Positions 1-7,244 of a DNA stretch of 38,500 nucleotides are shown here, in pieces (the stretch's first letter is position 1; the number at the start of each line of letters is the position of its first letter). Both the position numbers and the translations under genes were made by a program. The stretch is from a virus. The notes beneath the pieces were generated by a model. The model ran no database searches. It was not told where the DNA came from and worked only from the letters and a program-made list of their open reading frames with translations. Where the stretch lies: IMG/VR virus record IMGVR_UViG_3300031521_000177, positions 1 through 38,500 of that record. One strand, 5' to 3'.

Positions 1-1
1 T

Positions 2-616
2 CAGGGGCCCGACCAGTCACCGGCGGTGGTCGCTGTCGATCCTTCAACTCAGGCAGTAATCGACGATCTTTTCCTGCGGCTGCGCGGTGCGTGCGGTGCC
101 TGGCGTCAGTCCTGGCCGACCGAGGCTGTTATGAATGCCTCCAAGCTTGAGTGGTTGGGCGAGTTTATGCGTTCCGGCATCACTCGGATGGAACAGATCG
201 ATCACGGAATGCGCGTTGTGAGCGCGAGCAAGTCGGCTTTCGTTCCTGCCCCAGGCGTGTTCGTCAGTTGGTGTTTTGCGCCTGAAGGCTTGGGCCTGCC
301 CAGTGTTGAATCTGCTTACGCCCAGGCACTCCGCAACTGCCACCCCGCCATGCGCAGCTGCTCGAAGTGGTACCACCCGGCTGTGTACCACGCCACGGCA
401 GCGGCGGGCTTTCACAGTCTGCCGCTTCTATCGCGCGAGCTTGGGCTGGCTAGCTTCGAGAAGCAGTACTTGAGCCAGTGCCGACGCATCTGGCAGGGCG
501 AGCAGTTGGCCCCGGTGCCAGTGGCAGAGCTGGCTCTGGAACCGAAGATAACGCCAGAGGTGGGGAAAAAGGCCTTGGCCGAACTGCGCGCCCGGCTAGC
601 AGGTGGTTCCAGATGA
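2..616 (+). CDS. Replication protein P-like (lambda P family), 5' truncated
   Basis: This resembles the lambda P family, proteins that load the host replicative helicase at the phage origin. The supporting stretch is a central block with HPAMRSCSKWYHPAVYHA followed by a segment ending in Y-L-S-Q-C-R-R-I-W-Q-G-E. The reading frame is open to the left edge of the window. The GTG at 26 is therefore probably not the true start and the gene probably begins outside the window. Its stop overlaps the next gene by an ATGA at 613-616, indicating translational coupling. It is the first visible gene of the rightward early operon, and an O-type origin-binding protein would be expected just upstream. Family call is from pattern memory; the truncation is seen directly. 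Confidence 0.7.
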   Translation, partial: QGPDQSPAVVAVDPSTQAVIDDLFLRLRGACGAWRQSWPTEAVMNASKLEWLGEFMRSGITRMEQIDHGMRVVSASKSAFVPAPGVFVSWCFAPEGLGLPSVESAYAQALRNCHPAMRSCSKWYHPAVYHATAAAGFHSLPLLSRELGLASFEKQYLSQCRRIWQGEQLAPVPVAELALEPKITPEVGKKALAELRARLAGGSR

Positions 617-909
617 GCAAGCTCACCAAAGCCGCCCGCGATCGCGAGTGCCAAGTACGGTTTCCCGGCTGCTCCTGCGAACCATCCACCACAGTCCTAG
701 CTCACTACCGACTGGCCGGCACCTGTGGCATAGGCATGAAGCCCAACGACTTCCAGGCTGCCTGGGCCTGCGGTTACTGCCATGACATCGCCGATGGCCG
801 TTTGCGCGCGCCTGGCCAGTTGACCAAATACGAGATCCGTTTGTTTCTCGCTGAGGGCGTTATGCGTACCCAGGACATCCTGATCCGTGAAGGGAAGGTG
901 AAACTGTGA
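613..909 (+). CDS. DUF1364 (YbcO-like) Cys/His-rich putative nuclease
   Basis: A 98-residue protein starting at an ATG that overlaps the upstream stop. It carries a dense Cys/His pattern: C-Q-V-R-F-P-G-C-S-C, then H in LAHYR, C in GTCGIG, and C-G-Y-C-H near residue 58. This is the layout of the DUF1364/YbcO family found in the nin-like regions of lambdoid phages, where a zinc-bound His-Me-finger nuclease role has been proposed. It probably takes part in phage DNA recombination or repair. It is coupled by GTGA to the VRR-NUC gene downstream. The family assignment is fairly firm; the biochemical role is inferred. Confidence 0.75.
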   Translation: MSKLTKAARDRECQVRFPGCSCEPSTTVLAHYRLAGTCGIGMKPNDFQAAWACGYCHDIADGRLRAPGQLTKYEIRLFLAEGVMRTQDILIREGKVKL

Positions 910-1337
910 AGCCATTCGCCGTCAAGCCATTCAGCCCGAAGCGAGTGCGTGCCAAGGCAGTTGACCGGGAGGGCCTGGAGCAGGCCGCGCTGATGAAAGA
1001 GATCAGCCTGCGCTACCCGGCCGCTGCCAAGTTGATCTTCCACGTCCCGAACGGCGGTCACCGGCACAAGCTGGTGGCGATCAAGCTGAAAGAGCAGGGC
1101 GTCAAGGCCGGCGTGCCTGACCTGGTGCTGCCGATGGCCCGCGGCGGGTACTTCGGCCTGTACATCGAATTCAAGGCCCGTGCGCCGTATGACGCCGCCG
1201 TCTCCCCGGCCCAGGACGCATACCTACAGGCGCTGACCGATCAAGGTTACCTGGCCATCGTTTGCCGTGGGCACGTCGACGCGATTGAGGCCATCAGGGC
1301 CTACCTTCTTCAACCTCAAACCAAGGCCGCCGCATGA
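906..1337 (+). CDS. VRR-NUC domain nuclease
   Basis: A 143-residue protein beginning with GTG at 906, overlapping the previous stop. The core has the VRR-NUC pattern: HVPNGG near residue 45, then GVKAGVPDLVLP (catalytic Asp in PDL) and YIEFKA (Glu and Lys of the PD-(D/E)xK fold). VRR-NUC proteins cleave branched DNA; stand-alone phage versions are thought to act as Holliday-junction resolvases. The position between DUF1364 and a tyrosine recombinase fits a DNA-recombination cluster. Translation is coupled to the next gene (overlap 1334-1337). Confidence 0.88.
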   Translation: MKPFAVKPFSPKRVRAKAVDREGLEQAALMKEISLRYPAAAKLIFHVPNGGHRHKLVAIKLKEQGVKAGVPDLVLPMARGGYFGLYIEFKARAPYDAAVSPAQDAYLQALTDQGYLAIVCRGHVDAIEAIRAYLLQPQTKAAA

Positions 1338-2614
1338 CCCAGACACTGCTCACTTCGTTTACCGATGCAGAGATCCGGCGGCAGGCCGGAAATACCCATA
1401 TCCGTGACCTGCGGGATGCTCGGTACCCAGGCGTGTATTTCCGCTTCCATCAAAACCGTGAGCGCGGTACTTGGCACCTGGTAGTTGGCAAGAAGTGGGA
1501 GAAGATCGCTGGTTTTCCCGAGCTGCCGGTGAAGGGGTTAGTCAGCGCGCTGCCGAAGATCCGCGAACGCCTGGCAGCCGACCCGAAGGCATCAGCCGCC
1601 GCCGGCACGTTGCAGACCGCTGGCCAGTTGCTGGACTGGTTCACCGCCCGCCAGTCCGTTGACCGCAGCCTGTCGGCCAAGCGCCGCTCTACCAACACCT
1701 CGATCATCTCCTGCCACCTGAAGCCACGGCTCGCCGATCTGTCGGTGGAAGATGTGGACCGCTCGACACTCGATAAGCTGGTGATGTGGCCGATGCAGGC
1801 CGAAATGTCGCTGTCCTACGTCCGCCTGATGTGGGGCGTACTGGTGGTCGCGTTCCGCCAGGCCGAGAAACTGCGGCTGATCACCACCAACCCCATCGCC
1901 GGGTTCAAGTTCACCGACTTCACCAAGGCCCGCATCCAACCCAAGCCATCACGTCTGCGCGCCGTCCAGCTCGAGGAAGTGATCGGGCAATTGGCCGCCG
2001 GCTTCGACCAACACCCTCAGGACTGCATGCTGGCCATGATGATGTTGTGCCACGGCACACGCTCCGGGGAGACCAGGCAGGCCCAATGGTCGCACCTGAC
2101 CGTGGGCGAGCAGGGTGAGTGGTTCATCCCCACCGAGAACACCAAGACCCGCTGCGAGCATCACCTGCCGCTGACCCATCAGGTATGCGCTCTGCTTGAG
2201 CGGTACCGGGATTGGCAGGAGGCCAAGGGCTACAAGGGCACCTACATGTTCCCGGCTCGCAGCCGTGGCCCGATCAGCGACAGCCAGGCCTGCGCCGTGT
2301 TCACCCGGCTGGGTAAGGGCGAGTGGACCAGCCATGACTTACGCAAGGTTGCCCGCACTGGCTGGACAGACCTGGGCGTCGACTTCCTCATTGGCGAGAT
2401 GCTGGTCAACCACACGATGACCCGCAACGTGCAGACCTACATCCACACCTCTGCGGAGCTGCTCAAGCGTGAGGCTTTGAACAAGTGGCATGAATGGTTA
2501 GACGGGAAGGGCTTCAACCTGATTCACCGCTCGACCATGACTAGAAACGGAAATTCGCACAATGGCGCCGAGGCCTTGAGTGGCGCGGCCTCTAGCCAAA
2601 TCCAGAAACCATAA
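1334..2614 (+). CDS. Tyrosine recombinase inside the nin-like region
   Basis: A 426-residue tyrosine recombinase with all six catalytic positions visible: R243 (HGTRSGE), K271 (NTKTRCEHH), H334 and R337 (SHDLRK), H360 (LVNH) and nucleophile Y369 (QTYIHT). An N-terminal Arm-type DNA-binding region and a SAM-like core-binding region precede the catalytic domain. It lies among replication and recombination genes on the + strand, about 28 kb from the attachment site and from the second integrase at 29696-30745. It is therefore unlikely to be the main integrase. Dimer resolution, or an alternative site-specific recombination such as DNA inversion, are possible roles; neither is shown by the sequence. 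Confidence 0.9.
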   Translation: MTQTLLTSFTDAEIRRQAGNTHIRDLRDARYPGVYFRFHQNRERGTWHLVVGKKWEKIAGFPELPVKGLVSALPKIRERLAADPKASAAAGTLQTAGQLLDWFTARQSVDRSLSAKRRSTNTSIISCHLKPRLADLSVEDVDRSTLDKLVMWPMQAEMSLSYVRLMWGVLVVAFRQAEKLRLITTNPIAGFKFTDFTKARIQPKPSRLRAVQLEEVIGQLAAGFDQHPQDCMLAMMMLCHGTRSGETRQAQWSHLTVGEQGEWFIPTENTKTRCEHHLPLTHQVCALLERYRDWQEAKGYKGTYMFPARSRGPISDSQACAVFTRLGKGEWTSHDLRKVARTGWTDLGVDFLIGEMLVNHTMTRNVQTYIHTSAELLKREALNKWHEWLDGKGFNLIHRSTMTRNGNSHNGAEALSGAASSQIQKP

Positions 2615-2630
2615 AAGGCGAGGTTTAAAA

Positions 2631-2927
2631 ATGATGAAAACAGACAAAACCCGCGCCCAGTTCGAGGAGCGCTTCCCGGTACCGAGCGGCATGTGCTGGG
2701 AACCGAAGGTTGGAGCTGCGGGTGATTACATCCTGCAGTGTGTGTCTTGCTGCTCTGGCGATCGTGCTACCCGTTATTGCGCTCGCTGGGAATCATGGCA
2801 GGCGTCTCGCGGAACTCTGCGCGTCAGCAACCCTTTTCCTGCCGTTATGGGCGATCCGGATGCGTTGTGGGCTCGAGAAGTGGCGGAGAAGTCGCTTCGG
2901 GCTCAAGGCCTGAAGGTGGTCGGATGA
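2631..2927 (+). CDS. Hypothetical Cys-containing phage protein
   Basis: A 98-residue protein that I cannot assign to a family. The start is ATG 2631 (a second ATG follows at once), preceded by AGGCGAGG about eight bases upstream; the longer reading frame to the left overlaps the recombinase and is rejected. It has a CVSCCSGDRATRYCARW cluster that could bind a metal. The stop overlaps the start of the next gene (ATGA at 2924-2927), so it is co-translated with the nin-like operon. Confidence 0.65.
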   Translation: MMKTDKTRAQFEERFPVPSGMCWEPKVGAAGDYILQCVSCCSGDRATRYCARWESWQASRGTLRVSNPFPAVMGDPDALWAREVAEKSLRAQGLKVVG

Positions 2928-3244
2928 TGACGAGGTCCCATGGCCCAGCATTCCGCGCCGCTCAACTCGACCTGGCCAAGTGCCCGGCATGCCGTGGTCG
3001 CGCGGTGATCAAGGGCGTCTTCCATGAGCTGCCCTGCATGCAGTGCAACGCCTCGGGCTGGGTCACCGCTGAAACCGGTGAGGCGCTGCCGCTGGAAGTG
3101 CTGGTGACGCAGCTGAGCATTCGTCTGCAGGCCGCCGAGCAACAGATCGCACAACACAACTGCTTCAGGCCTGCGGGTGCTGAAGCGCAATACAGCGGGA
3201 ACAACCGCCGTGGCCCAGGTGCCGCCAACTTCACAGGGGATTGA
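2924..3244 (+). CDS. Small zinc-ribbon-like hypothetical protein
   Basis: A 106-residue protein starting at the ATG overlapping the upstream stop. Two CxxC knuckles, CPACRGRA near residue 20 and CMQCNASGW near residue 38, resemble a DnaJ-type cysteine repeat and probably bind one zinc. A coiled or amphipathic segment (LEVLVTQLSIRLQAAEQQIAQ) follows. Similar two-knuckle proteins occur in Pseudomonas phage nin-like regions, but I cannot name a function. The next gene begins four bases after its stop. Confidence 0.65.
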   Translation: MMTRSHGPAFRAAQLDLAKCPACRGRAVIKGVFHELPCMQCNASGWVTAETGEALPLEVLVTQLSIRLQAAEQQIAQHNCFRPAGAEAQYSGNNRRGPGAANFTGD

Positions 3245-3247
3245 TGA

Positions 3248-3841
3248 ATGATGAAGCTGAAGAGCGCGCGCCTCGCCTGGCATGACTGCTTCTATACCCC
3301 CTGGGACACCCAGGGGGCCCATGTCGAGCAGCTCGGGATGCTTGGGTGTTCAGTGCAAAAAACCGAGAAGTCGGTGAATAGCCAACACGCCATGCATCAA
3401 TCACTGTCTGCCCGCATCCAGTGCGCCATCGACACTCTTCCAGCCCACCTGAAGGCTTTCGGCAACCACATGTACAGCCCGATCGCCACCGCCGACGACA
3501 AGGATGACGCGCAAGAGGCACTGTTCCGCGCGGCATATGCCATGGGGCCGCAGATGTACGCTAAGAAGTTCGAGAAGGCACGCCTCGTCGCCGTCGGTGT
3601 GCTATTCCGGTACCGCCGCATGCACCAGGGCGGCCAGAGTGAAGGTATTGATCCTTGCCCAACACCCGAGTCGTTTCGCGGCTGGCTGCTACACATCCTT
3701 GGTATCGAACTGGACTCGAGGAACTGGGACAGGGAATGGCAGGAATTCGTCCAAGCTTGTTTCAATGCCTGCAATGATCTGGATAAGGTCGCTCTCGGGC
3801 CTGTCTCTTTGGCGGTAAAAGAGATGAAAATAGCTGCTTGA
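3248..3841 (+). CDS. Hypothetical protein in the position of a late antiterminator (Q-like)
   Basis: A 197-residue basic/aromatic protein (KFEKARLVAVGVLFRYRRMH near residue 120; DREWQEFVQACFNACNDLD near 165). I do not recognise a defined family. It is the last gene of the early rightward operon. It is followed at once by a promoter-like sequence, a terminator, a structured untranslated region with two more terminators, and the holin. This is the arrangement of lambda Q, pR', tR' and the lysis genes, so an antiterminator role is the working hypothesis, by position only. Internal Met codons leave the start uncertain; ATG 3248 is the first after the upstream stop. Confidence 0.6.
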   Translation: MMKLKSARLAWHDCFYTPWDTQGAHVEQLGMLGCSVQKTEKSVNSQHAMHQSLSARIQCAIDTLPAHLKAFGNHMYSPIATADDKDDAQEALFRAAYAMGPQMYAKKFEKARLVAVGVLFRYRRMHQGGQSEGIDPCPTPESFRGWLLHILGIELDSRNWDREWQEFVQACFNACNDLDKVALGPVSLAVKEMKIAA

Positions 3842-3867
3842 CGACAAATGTGCGGCTGAGGCATCAT
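3838..3867 (+). promoter_or_regulatory. Candidate late promoter (pR'-like)
   Basis: TTGACG at 3838-3843 overlaps the stop of the preceding gene. An 18-base spacer separates it from CATCAT at 3862-3867, four of six matches to TATAAT. A transcript from here would meet the terminator at 3919-3945 after roughly 50 bases, as in the lambda pR'/tR' arrangement. Sequence match is moderate; function is inferred. Confidence 0.35.
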
Positions 3868-3918
3868 TCTTCCCATCGTTACAGTTTTGCCTCCGGCAAC
3901 TTACTCACTGATCCAAGA

Positions 3919-3945
3919 AAACCCGGCCATCGCGCCGGGTTTTTT
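3919..3945 (+). terminator. Rho-independent terminator after the early operon
   Basis: Stem AACCCGGC / GCCGGGTT with loop CATCGC, followed by a run of T. It ends the early rightward operon and may serve as the tR'-like terminator overcome by late antitermination. Confidence 0.85.
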
Positions 3946-4013
3946 ATTGCCAAAAAATGCAGGCGAAAGACCGGAAAGACCCTCCTGCTCATTTGATACC
4001 AGAGGATCTACCG

Positions 4014-4253
4014 ATGACGCATATCACCCGCTGCAAAATGACTCTCCGCTCCAAAGGGCCTGTTCAGGGCTCGACGGAATCGCTGACCCGCCTGAACTTC
4101 GGCGCAGTGTGGTCGGCCAATCCGGCTGAAGAGGACGCGATTTACGGAAAGTACACCCCATACGGCGAGTACACCGTGAACGTTGCTGCCGATCGGGCCG
4201 AGCATTTCGAAGAAGGTAAGGACTACTACTTCGACATCACCCCAGCATTCTGA
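4014..4253 (+). CDS. Small hypothetical phage protein
   Basis: A 79-residue protein starting at ATG 4014, chosen because AGAGGAT lies eight bases upstream; the longer frame starting at 3957 lies next to the terminator T run and lacks such a site. The sequence is soluble and aromatic-rich at its C-terminus (KYTPYGEYTVNV, then GKDYYFDITPAF). I do not recognise a family. It stands alone between a terminator and the structured region before the holin, so it probably belongs to the late leader. Confidence 0.6.
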   Translation: MTHITRCKMTLRSKGPVQGSTESLTRLNFGAVWSANPAEEDAIYGKYTPYGEYTVNVAADRAEHFEEGKDYYFDITPAF

Positions 4254-4592
4254 TTTTAACTGCAGCCAGGGCAGCCCTCGGGAGGCCTGGACGCTGATAA
4301 GCCGGTAGTGCAGCGCTACGGAAAAACACCGGCAGCCCGCGCGCCCTGACCTAACACGCTTTCAGGGTGGCGCGAGACAGGAGCAGCGAGATCGATGCAC
4401 TTGGGTGTCGACGCCGTGATGGTCTTTGGCTGGCAGCGTGGGAAGACACGCAAGTTATGCGGATGCAGAGCCCGGCGGAAACGTGCAGGGGTAACAGTCA
4501 GCGTGGGGACTGGAGGGAAGCGCCACGACAGCAATCTGAAAGGGTTGCGATCCGCACCTATTCAGGGCCTCGACATTGATCGAGGCCTTTTC
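4254..4592 (+). ncRNA. Putative structured non-coding leader RNA
   Basis: About 340 bases without a convincing gene but rich in hairpins. GCCGG at about 4299 pairs with CCGGC at about 4329 around an inner GTAG/CTAC stem. A long stem CGCGCGCCCTGA / TCAGGGTGGCGCG spans about 4337-4374. GCGTG-GGAAGA-CACGC lies near 4436. CGTGG / CCACG brackets about 4502-4528. The region ends in a strong terminator. It matches no RNA family I can name. By position it may be the leader of the late transcript, comparable to the lambda 6S RNA region, or a stand-alone phage RNA. Small reading frames inside it lack ribosome sites. Confidence 0.4.
4566..4591 (+). terminator. Rho-independent terminator
   Basis: Perfect 8-bp stem GGCCTCGA / TCGAGGCC with loop CATTGA followed by TTTTCGTTTT. 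It closes the structured RNA region. Confidence 0.85.
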
Positions 4593-4673
4593 GTTTTCGG
4601 CCCCGCCACACCCTTCGCTCTGAGCTGGGAGTGCCGCCGGGGCTGATCTATTCGCCGCTGCTCCCCAGCGTTT

Positions 4674-4697
4674 GGCCGCCACCTGACGGCCTTTTTT
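4674..4697 (+). terminator. Second terminator directly before the holin
   Basis: Stem GGCCG / CGGCC with an 8-base loop followed by six T. It is tandem with the terminator about 90 bases upstream and lies just before the holin ribosome site. Late transcription must pass both, which supports an antitermination mechanism. Confidence 0.75.
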
Positions 4698-4729
4698 ATT
4701 CTCCTACTCCCAGAAGGGAGGACTTCGGA

Positions 4730-5053
4730 TTGAAAATCATGCCCGAAAAAGACCCTTCCTTCTGGGCGCTCGTCCTCTCCGCACTTCGGGATAACGGCCT
4801 AGCAATGGCTCTCACCTTCCTGCTGATCTACCTGCGCGTCCAATACGACGGTAAGGAGACCAGTACGGTGCGCAAGCTGATCGAGGCAACTCTCGGCGCG
4901 CTGATGGTGATGGTGGTAGGGCTGACCGTAAAGGAATTCGGGTTCAGCATTGGCTGGTCATTCTTCGCTGCTGGGTTCGTTGGAATCCTGGGCGTTGACC
5001 AAGTTCGGCAGCTCGGTAAGCGCTGGTCTGAGCGCAAGGCAGATGAGATATGA
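4730..5053 (+). CDS. Holin, lambda-type family
   Basis: A 107-residue inner-membrane protein of the lambda holin type, which forms the timed membrane lesions that release endolysin. Three hydrophobic stretches are visible: ALVLSALRDNGLAMALTFLL, LGALMVMVVGLTV and FSIGWSFFAAGFVGILGV. A basic tail follows (KRWSERKADE). The start is set at TTG 4730 because AGGGAGG lies eight to nine bases upstream. The internal ATG at 4739 would sit too far from that site, and two starts nine bases apart recall the dual-start timing of lambda S, although this cannot be shown here. It overlaps the next small membrane gene by four bases. The endolysin lies 23 kb away. Confidence 0.85.
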   Translation: MKIMPEKDPSFWALVLSALRDNGLAMALTFLLIYLRVQYDGKETSTVRKLIEATLGALMVMVVGLTVKEFGFSIGWSFFAAGFVGILGVDQVRQLGKRWSERKADEI

Positions 5054-5274
5054 AGCTGATCGAGAATGTCGCCGCTTGCCACAAGCTCTGGTCGGTTCGC
5101 CTGGCCCTGGCCGGCGCAGTGCTGAACGCAGGCGCTATCGGCTGGACGGTATTCCAGGGCGCAGTCAACCCGCTGATCTACGCCGCCATCAATATGGCTC
5201 TCGGGGTCGGCGTTGCTGTTGTCCGTGTGCTGTCACAGCCCCAGCCTGACGGTGACAAGAATGAAAACCCCTGA
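5050..5274 (+). CDS. Small two-helix membrane protein, DUF7940-like (holin-associated)
   Basis: A 74-residue protein (MKLIENVAACHKLWSVRLAL at the N-terminus) with two predicted membrane spans, about residues 15-36 and 42-62. It resembles the DUF7940 group of small phage membrane proteins found beside holins. A pinholin, holin or antiholin role is possible. It overlaps the holin by ATGA and the next gene by 14 bases, so the three are translated together. Confidence 0.7.
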   Translation: MKLIENVAACHKLWSVRLALAGAVLNAGAIGWTVFQGAVNPLIYAAINMALGVGVAVVRVLSQPQPDGDKNENP

Positions 5275-5554
5275 CTTCCTGAAATCAATCGTCGCATGGA
5301 TTGCGAAACTCTTCGTAGAGGCTCCAGTCATGTCCGAATTGCCAGTTGAAGTACAAGTCGCCATTGCGTCGTCGGCGCCGGTCGTTGTGGTCCCTGAGGC
5401 TGCAGCGCCTGTTGCCCAGGTAAGCGCACCTGCGCCCGTCGCCGCCCCAGCGCCCGACCTGATCGCCAAGCTCGAAACCATCCTATCCGCCCTCGGCCAT
5501 GAGCTCCCAGTGTTCTGGGATGAGGCTGTAGCGCTTGCGAAGAAGGCACTGTAA
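5261..5554 (+). CDS. Ala/Pro-rich hypothetical protein
   Basis: A 97-residue protein from ATG 5261. A short amphipathic N-terminus (FLKSIVAWIAKLFVEAPV) is followed by a low-complexity linker rich in A, P and V (residues 37-63) and a helical C-terminus (DLIAKLETILSALGHELPVF). There is no recognised family. The linker suggests a tether between two short helices. Its start lies inside the previous gene and its stop overlaps the next start (TAATG at 5552). Confidence 0.6.
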   Translation: MKTPDFLKSIVAWIAKLFVEAPVMSELPVEVQVAIASSAPVVVVPEAAAPVAQVSAPAPVAAPAPDLIAKLETILSALGHELPVFWDEAVALAKKAL

Positions 5555-5787
5555 TGGCGAATCCTAATAGCGTGAAGAAACCAGCTGAAGAGATGGAATT
5601 GATGGTTGGTGAGGCGATGTCTTTCACGCCCACCGCCGAACAAACTGCGCTGGCTGAGCTGTTACTGCTTCGGTGTGGCGATAGTCGGCTGATTGGGAGC
5701 CAAGTTATTGAGCAGGCCAAAATCTGCGGCGAGGCAGTCAAAGTGGCATTCGAAGAATTGAACAAGATTTCAGCCCCTCAGGAGTAA
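5554..5787 (+). CDS. Small hypothetical phage protein
   Basis: A 77-residue acidic helical protein (LALLLL-type helix: AEQTALAELLLLRCGDSRLIG, then VAFEELNKI). The start ATG overlaps the upstream stop. I recognise no family. Its place between the holin cluster and the Z/gp10-like gene is a variable position in related phages. Confidence 0.55.
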   Translation: MANPNSVKKPAEEMELMVGEAMSFTPTAEQTALAELLLLRCGDSRLIGSQVIEQAKICGEAVKVAFEELNKISAPQE

Positions 5788-5791
5788 CGGC

Positions 5792-6457
5792 ATGGCCAGC
5801 CCGATCGATATCTCTGTTCGCGCCAATGTCAAAGAGCTGAGCAAAAAGCTCTCTGCTTTGGCCAACAAGCAGATCGGATTTGCCACGGCGCTGGCACTCA
5901 CCGCGATAGCAAAGGAAGTCCAGGCGGAAGAGACAAGAAACATCGCGACGACATTCAAGAAACCTCGGCTTTTTACCCAGCGCTCAGTCGGCATGCGGGG
6001 TGCTCGCAAAGACACCTTGACCGCAACAGTCTTCGTCAAACCCATCGCCGCGAAATACTTGCAGCCATATGAGGATGGCGGTGTGCACGTCCTGCCTGGC
6101 AAGAAGCTGCTGAACCCGAAGGACATCAAGCTCGACAGCTTTGGGCAACTGCCACGAAACGTGCTGGAGAAATTGCGTGCGCGAAAGGACATCTTTATCG
6201 GCCCGGTCAAAGCGAAGTCGGGAACCATCAATGGCGTGTGGCAACGAATACCGCCGAAGGATGGACAAAAGGCGCGCCGCGGTCGGGCAGCAACAGCCGC
6301 GCAGCCTGGGCATTTGAAGCTGTTGATTCGATTCGGCGATGCGTTGGCTGTGAACAAACGGCTGAACTATCGAAGCCGCGCTCAGGCCATCGTTGACCGT
6401 CGATTCAGAGCCGTGTTTGGTGAAGCTATAGACAGGGCGCTGGCAACGGCGAGGTAG
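5792..6457 (+). CDS. Minor tail protein Z / gp10-like protein upstream of the terminase
   Basis: A 221-residue basic protein. Its N-terminal half (VKELSKKLSALANKQIGFATALALTAIAKEV split over residues 9-40) and the later basic TFKKPRLFTQRSV and YLQPYEDGG segments recall tail-completion proteins of the lambda gpZ / HK97 gp10 type. Those join the tail to the head and usually sit after the connector genes. Here the gene lies ahead of terS, so the placement is unusual. Family similarity is my reading of the pattern and is only moderate. A plain phage-structural unknown is the alternative. Confidence 0.45.
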   Translation: MASPIDISVRANVKELSKKLSALANKQIGFATALALTAIAKEVQAEETRNIATTFKKPRLFTQRSVGMRGARKDTLTATVFVKPIAAKYLQPYEDGGVHVLPGKKLLNPKDIKLDSFGQLPRNVLEKLRARKDIFIGPVKAKSGTINGVWQRIPPKDGQKARRGRAATAAQPGHLKLLIRFGDALAVNKRLNYRSRAQAIVDRRFRAVFGEAIDRALATAR

Positions 6458-6641
6458 GGCGATGGCGGCATCCTCGATGCTTGCGTTCGACGAGCCAGCG
6501 TGTCGCGCGGACGGGAGGGACGAGGGCAGGGTGACCATCGCAGGTGGGGTACCCCCCCCCTCAACGGGTCCCTCCCCGCCCTTCTGGCATCGAGGGCATT
6601 GCGCAGTTTTCTGTTTCTCTAGCTGCGAAATTTTTCAATTT
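6458..6641. other. Non-coding cos-like region upstream of terS
   Basis: A gene-free stretch where lambda-type phages carry cos. It has a 9-bp inverted repeat, GGGAGGGAC (6513-6521) with GTCCCTCCC (6568-6576). Between the arms is the palindrome GGGGTACCCC (6546-6555) and a run of nine C. An AT-rich segment follows up to the terS-proximal motifs. Because the terminase is of the lambda gpA/Nu1 type, cosN is expected here. The exact nick positions cannot be read from sequence. Confidence 0.4.
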
Positions 6642-6896
6642 GGGTAACAGGTAACAAGGCGACCCATGAACCAGAGTGAATTTGCAGCACTCCACGGCGT
6701 CAGTCGAAAGACGGTCACCAAGTGGAAGGAGCGCGGCTGGCTTGTGTTTGAGGGAAGCTCTCTCGATGTCGACGCTTCAAATGTGCTGATCGCAAAATAC
6801 CGGCGAGACGGCAGCGATGTTGTTACCCAAGAGGATTTGGGTAACAGCTCGGCAGCCCCGGCCAAGGCCGTTACCCGCGCTTCCTCCAGGGTAACA
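6642..6896. repeat. Cluster of six GGGTAACA-type motifs (putative terminase binding sites)
   Basis: GGGTAACA occurs at 6642-6649, 6839-6846 and 6889-6896 on the + strand and at 6821-6828 on the - strand. GGTAACA at 6650-6656 and GGGTAAC at 6870-6876 (- strand) are shortened copies. Two copies lie before terS and four within its 5' third, in different reading frames, so protein sequence does not explain them. Lambda Nu1 binds iterated R sites beside cosN, and these motifs are well placed to be the equivalent. Confidence 0.55.
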
Positions 6897-7244
6897 ATCA
6901 AGGCGGGCGAAACGATCGAGCAGGCCACCACTCGGATCCTGATCGCGACCGGCGCCAACATGAATGTCGATGAGGCGAAGCGGGTCAAGGAGAACTACCT
7001 GGCCCTGCGCGAGCAGCTCGAATACGACCGTGAATCGCGCCTGGTTGTTGCTGTCGAGGACGTGACCCGCGCCGTCGGCGAAGAATACGCGAAAGTCCGA
7101 ACTTTGCTGCTGGCCATCCCATCGGAGAATGCCCCTCGGATTCATCGTCTGAAGACAGTGCTGGAGGTCCAGGACGCTATGTATGGACTTATCGTTGAAG
7201 CGCTCGAGGAGTTGACCCGTGACGGAGAAGGGATCAGCCGATGA
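6666..7244 (+). CDS. Terminase small subunit (Nu1-like)
   Basis: A 192-residue protein that recognises the phage packaging site and hands DNA to the large subunit. An N-terminal MerR-like winged helix-turn-helix is visible (SEFAALHGVSRKTVTKWKER, residues 3-22), as in lambda Nu1. A Ser/Ala linker follows, then a helical region (NVDEAKRVKENYLALREQLE) that should mediate oligomer formation and gpA contact. The ribosome site AAGGCG precedes ATG 6666. It overlaps terL by 26 bases. The 5' part of the gene contains four of the GGGTAACA motifs. Confidence 0.85.
   Translation: MNQSEFAALHGVSRKTVTKWKERGWLVFEGSSLDVDASNVLIAKYRRDGSDVVTQEDLGNSSAAPAKAVTRASSRVTIKAGETIEQATTRILIATGANMNVDEAKRVKENYLALREQLEYDRESRLVVAVEDVTRAVGEEYAKVRTLLLAIPSENAPRIHRLKTVLEVQDAMYGLIVEALEELTRDGEGISR

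Noticed and set aside
4488-4496. Further GGGTAACA copies outside the terS cluster, including one near 26949
   Set aside because: Single isolated copies are expected by chance in a window of this size, so they were not joined to the cluster.
4395-4646. Open frame within the structured region before the holin
   Set aside because: It runs through a strong terminator, has no ribosome site and its composition is not protein-like, so the region is treated as non-coding.
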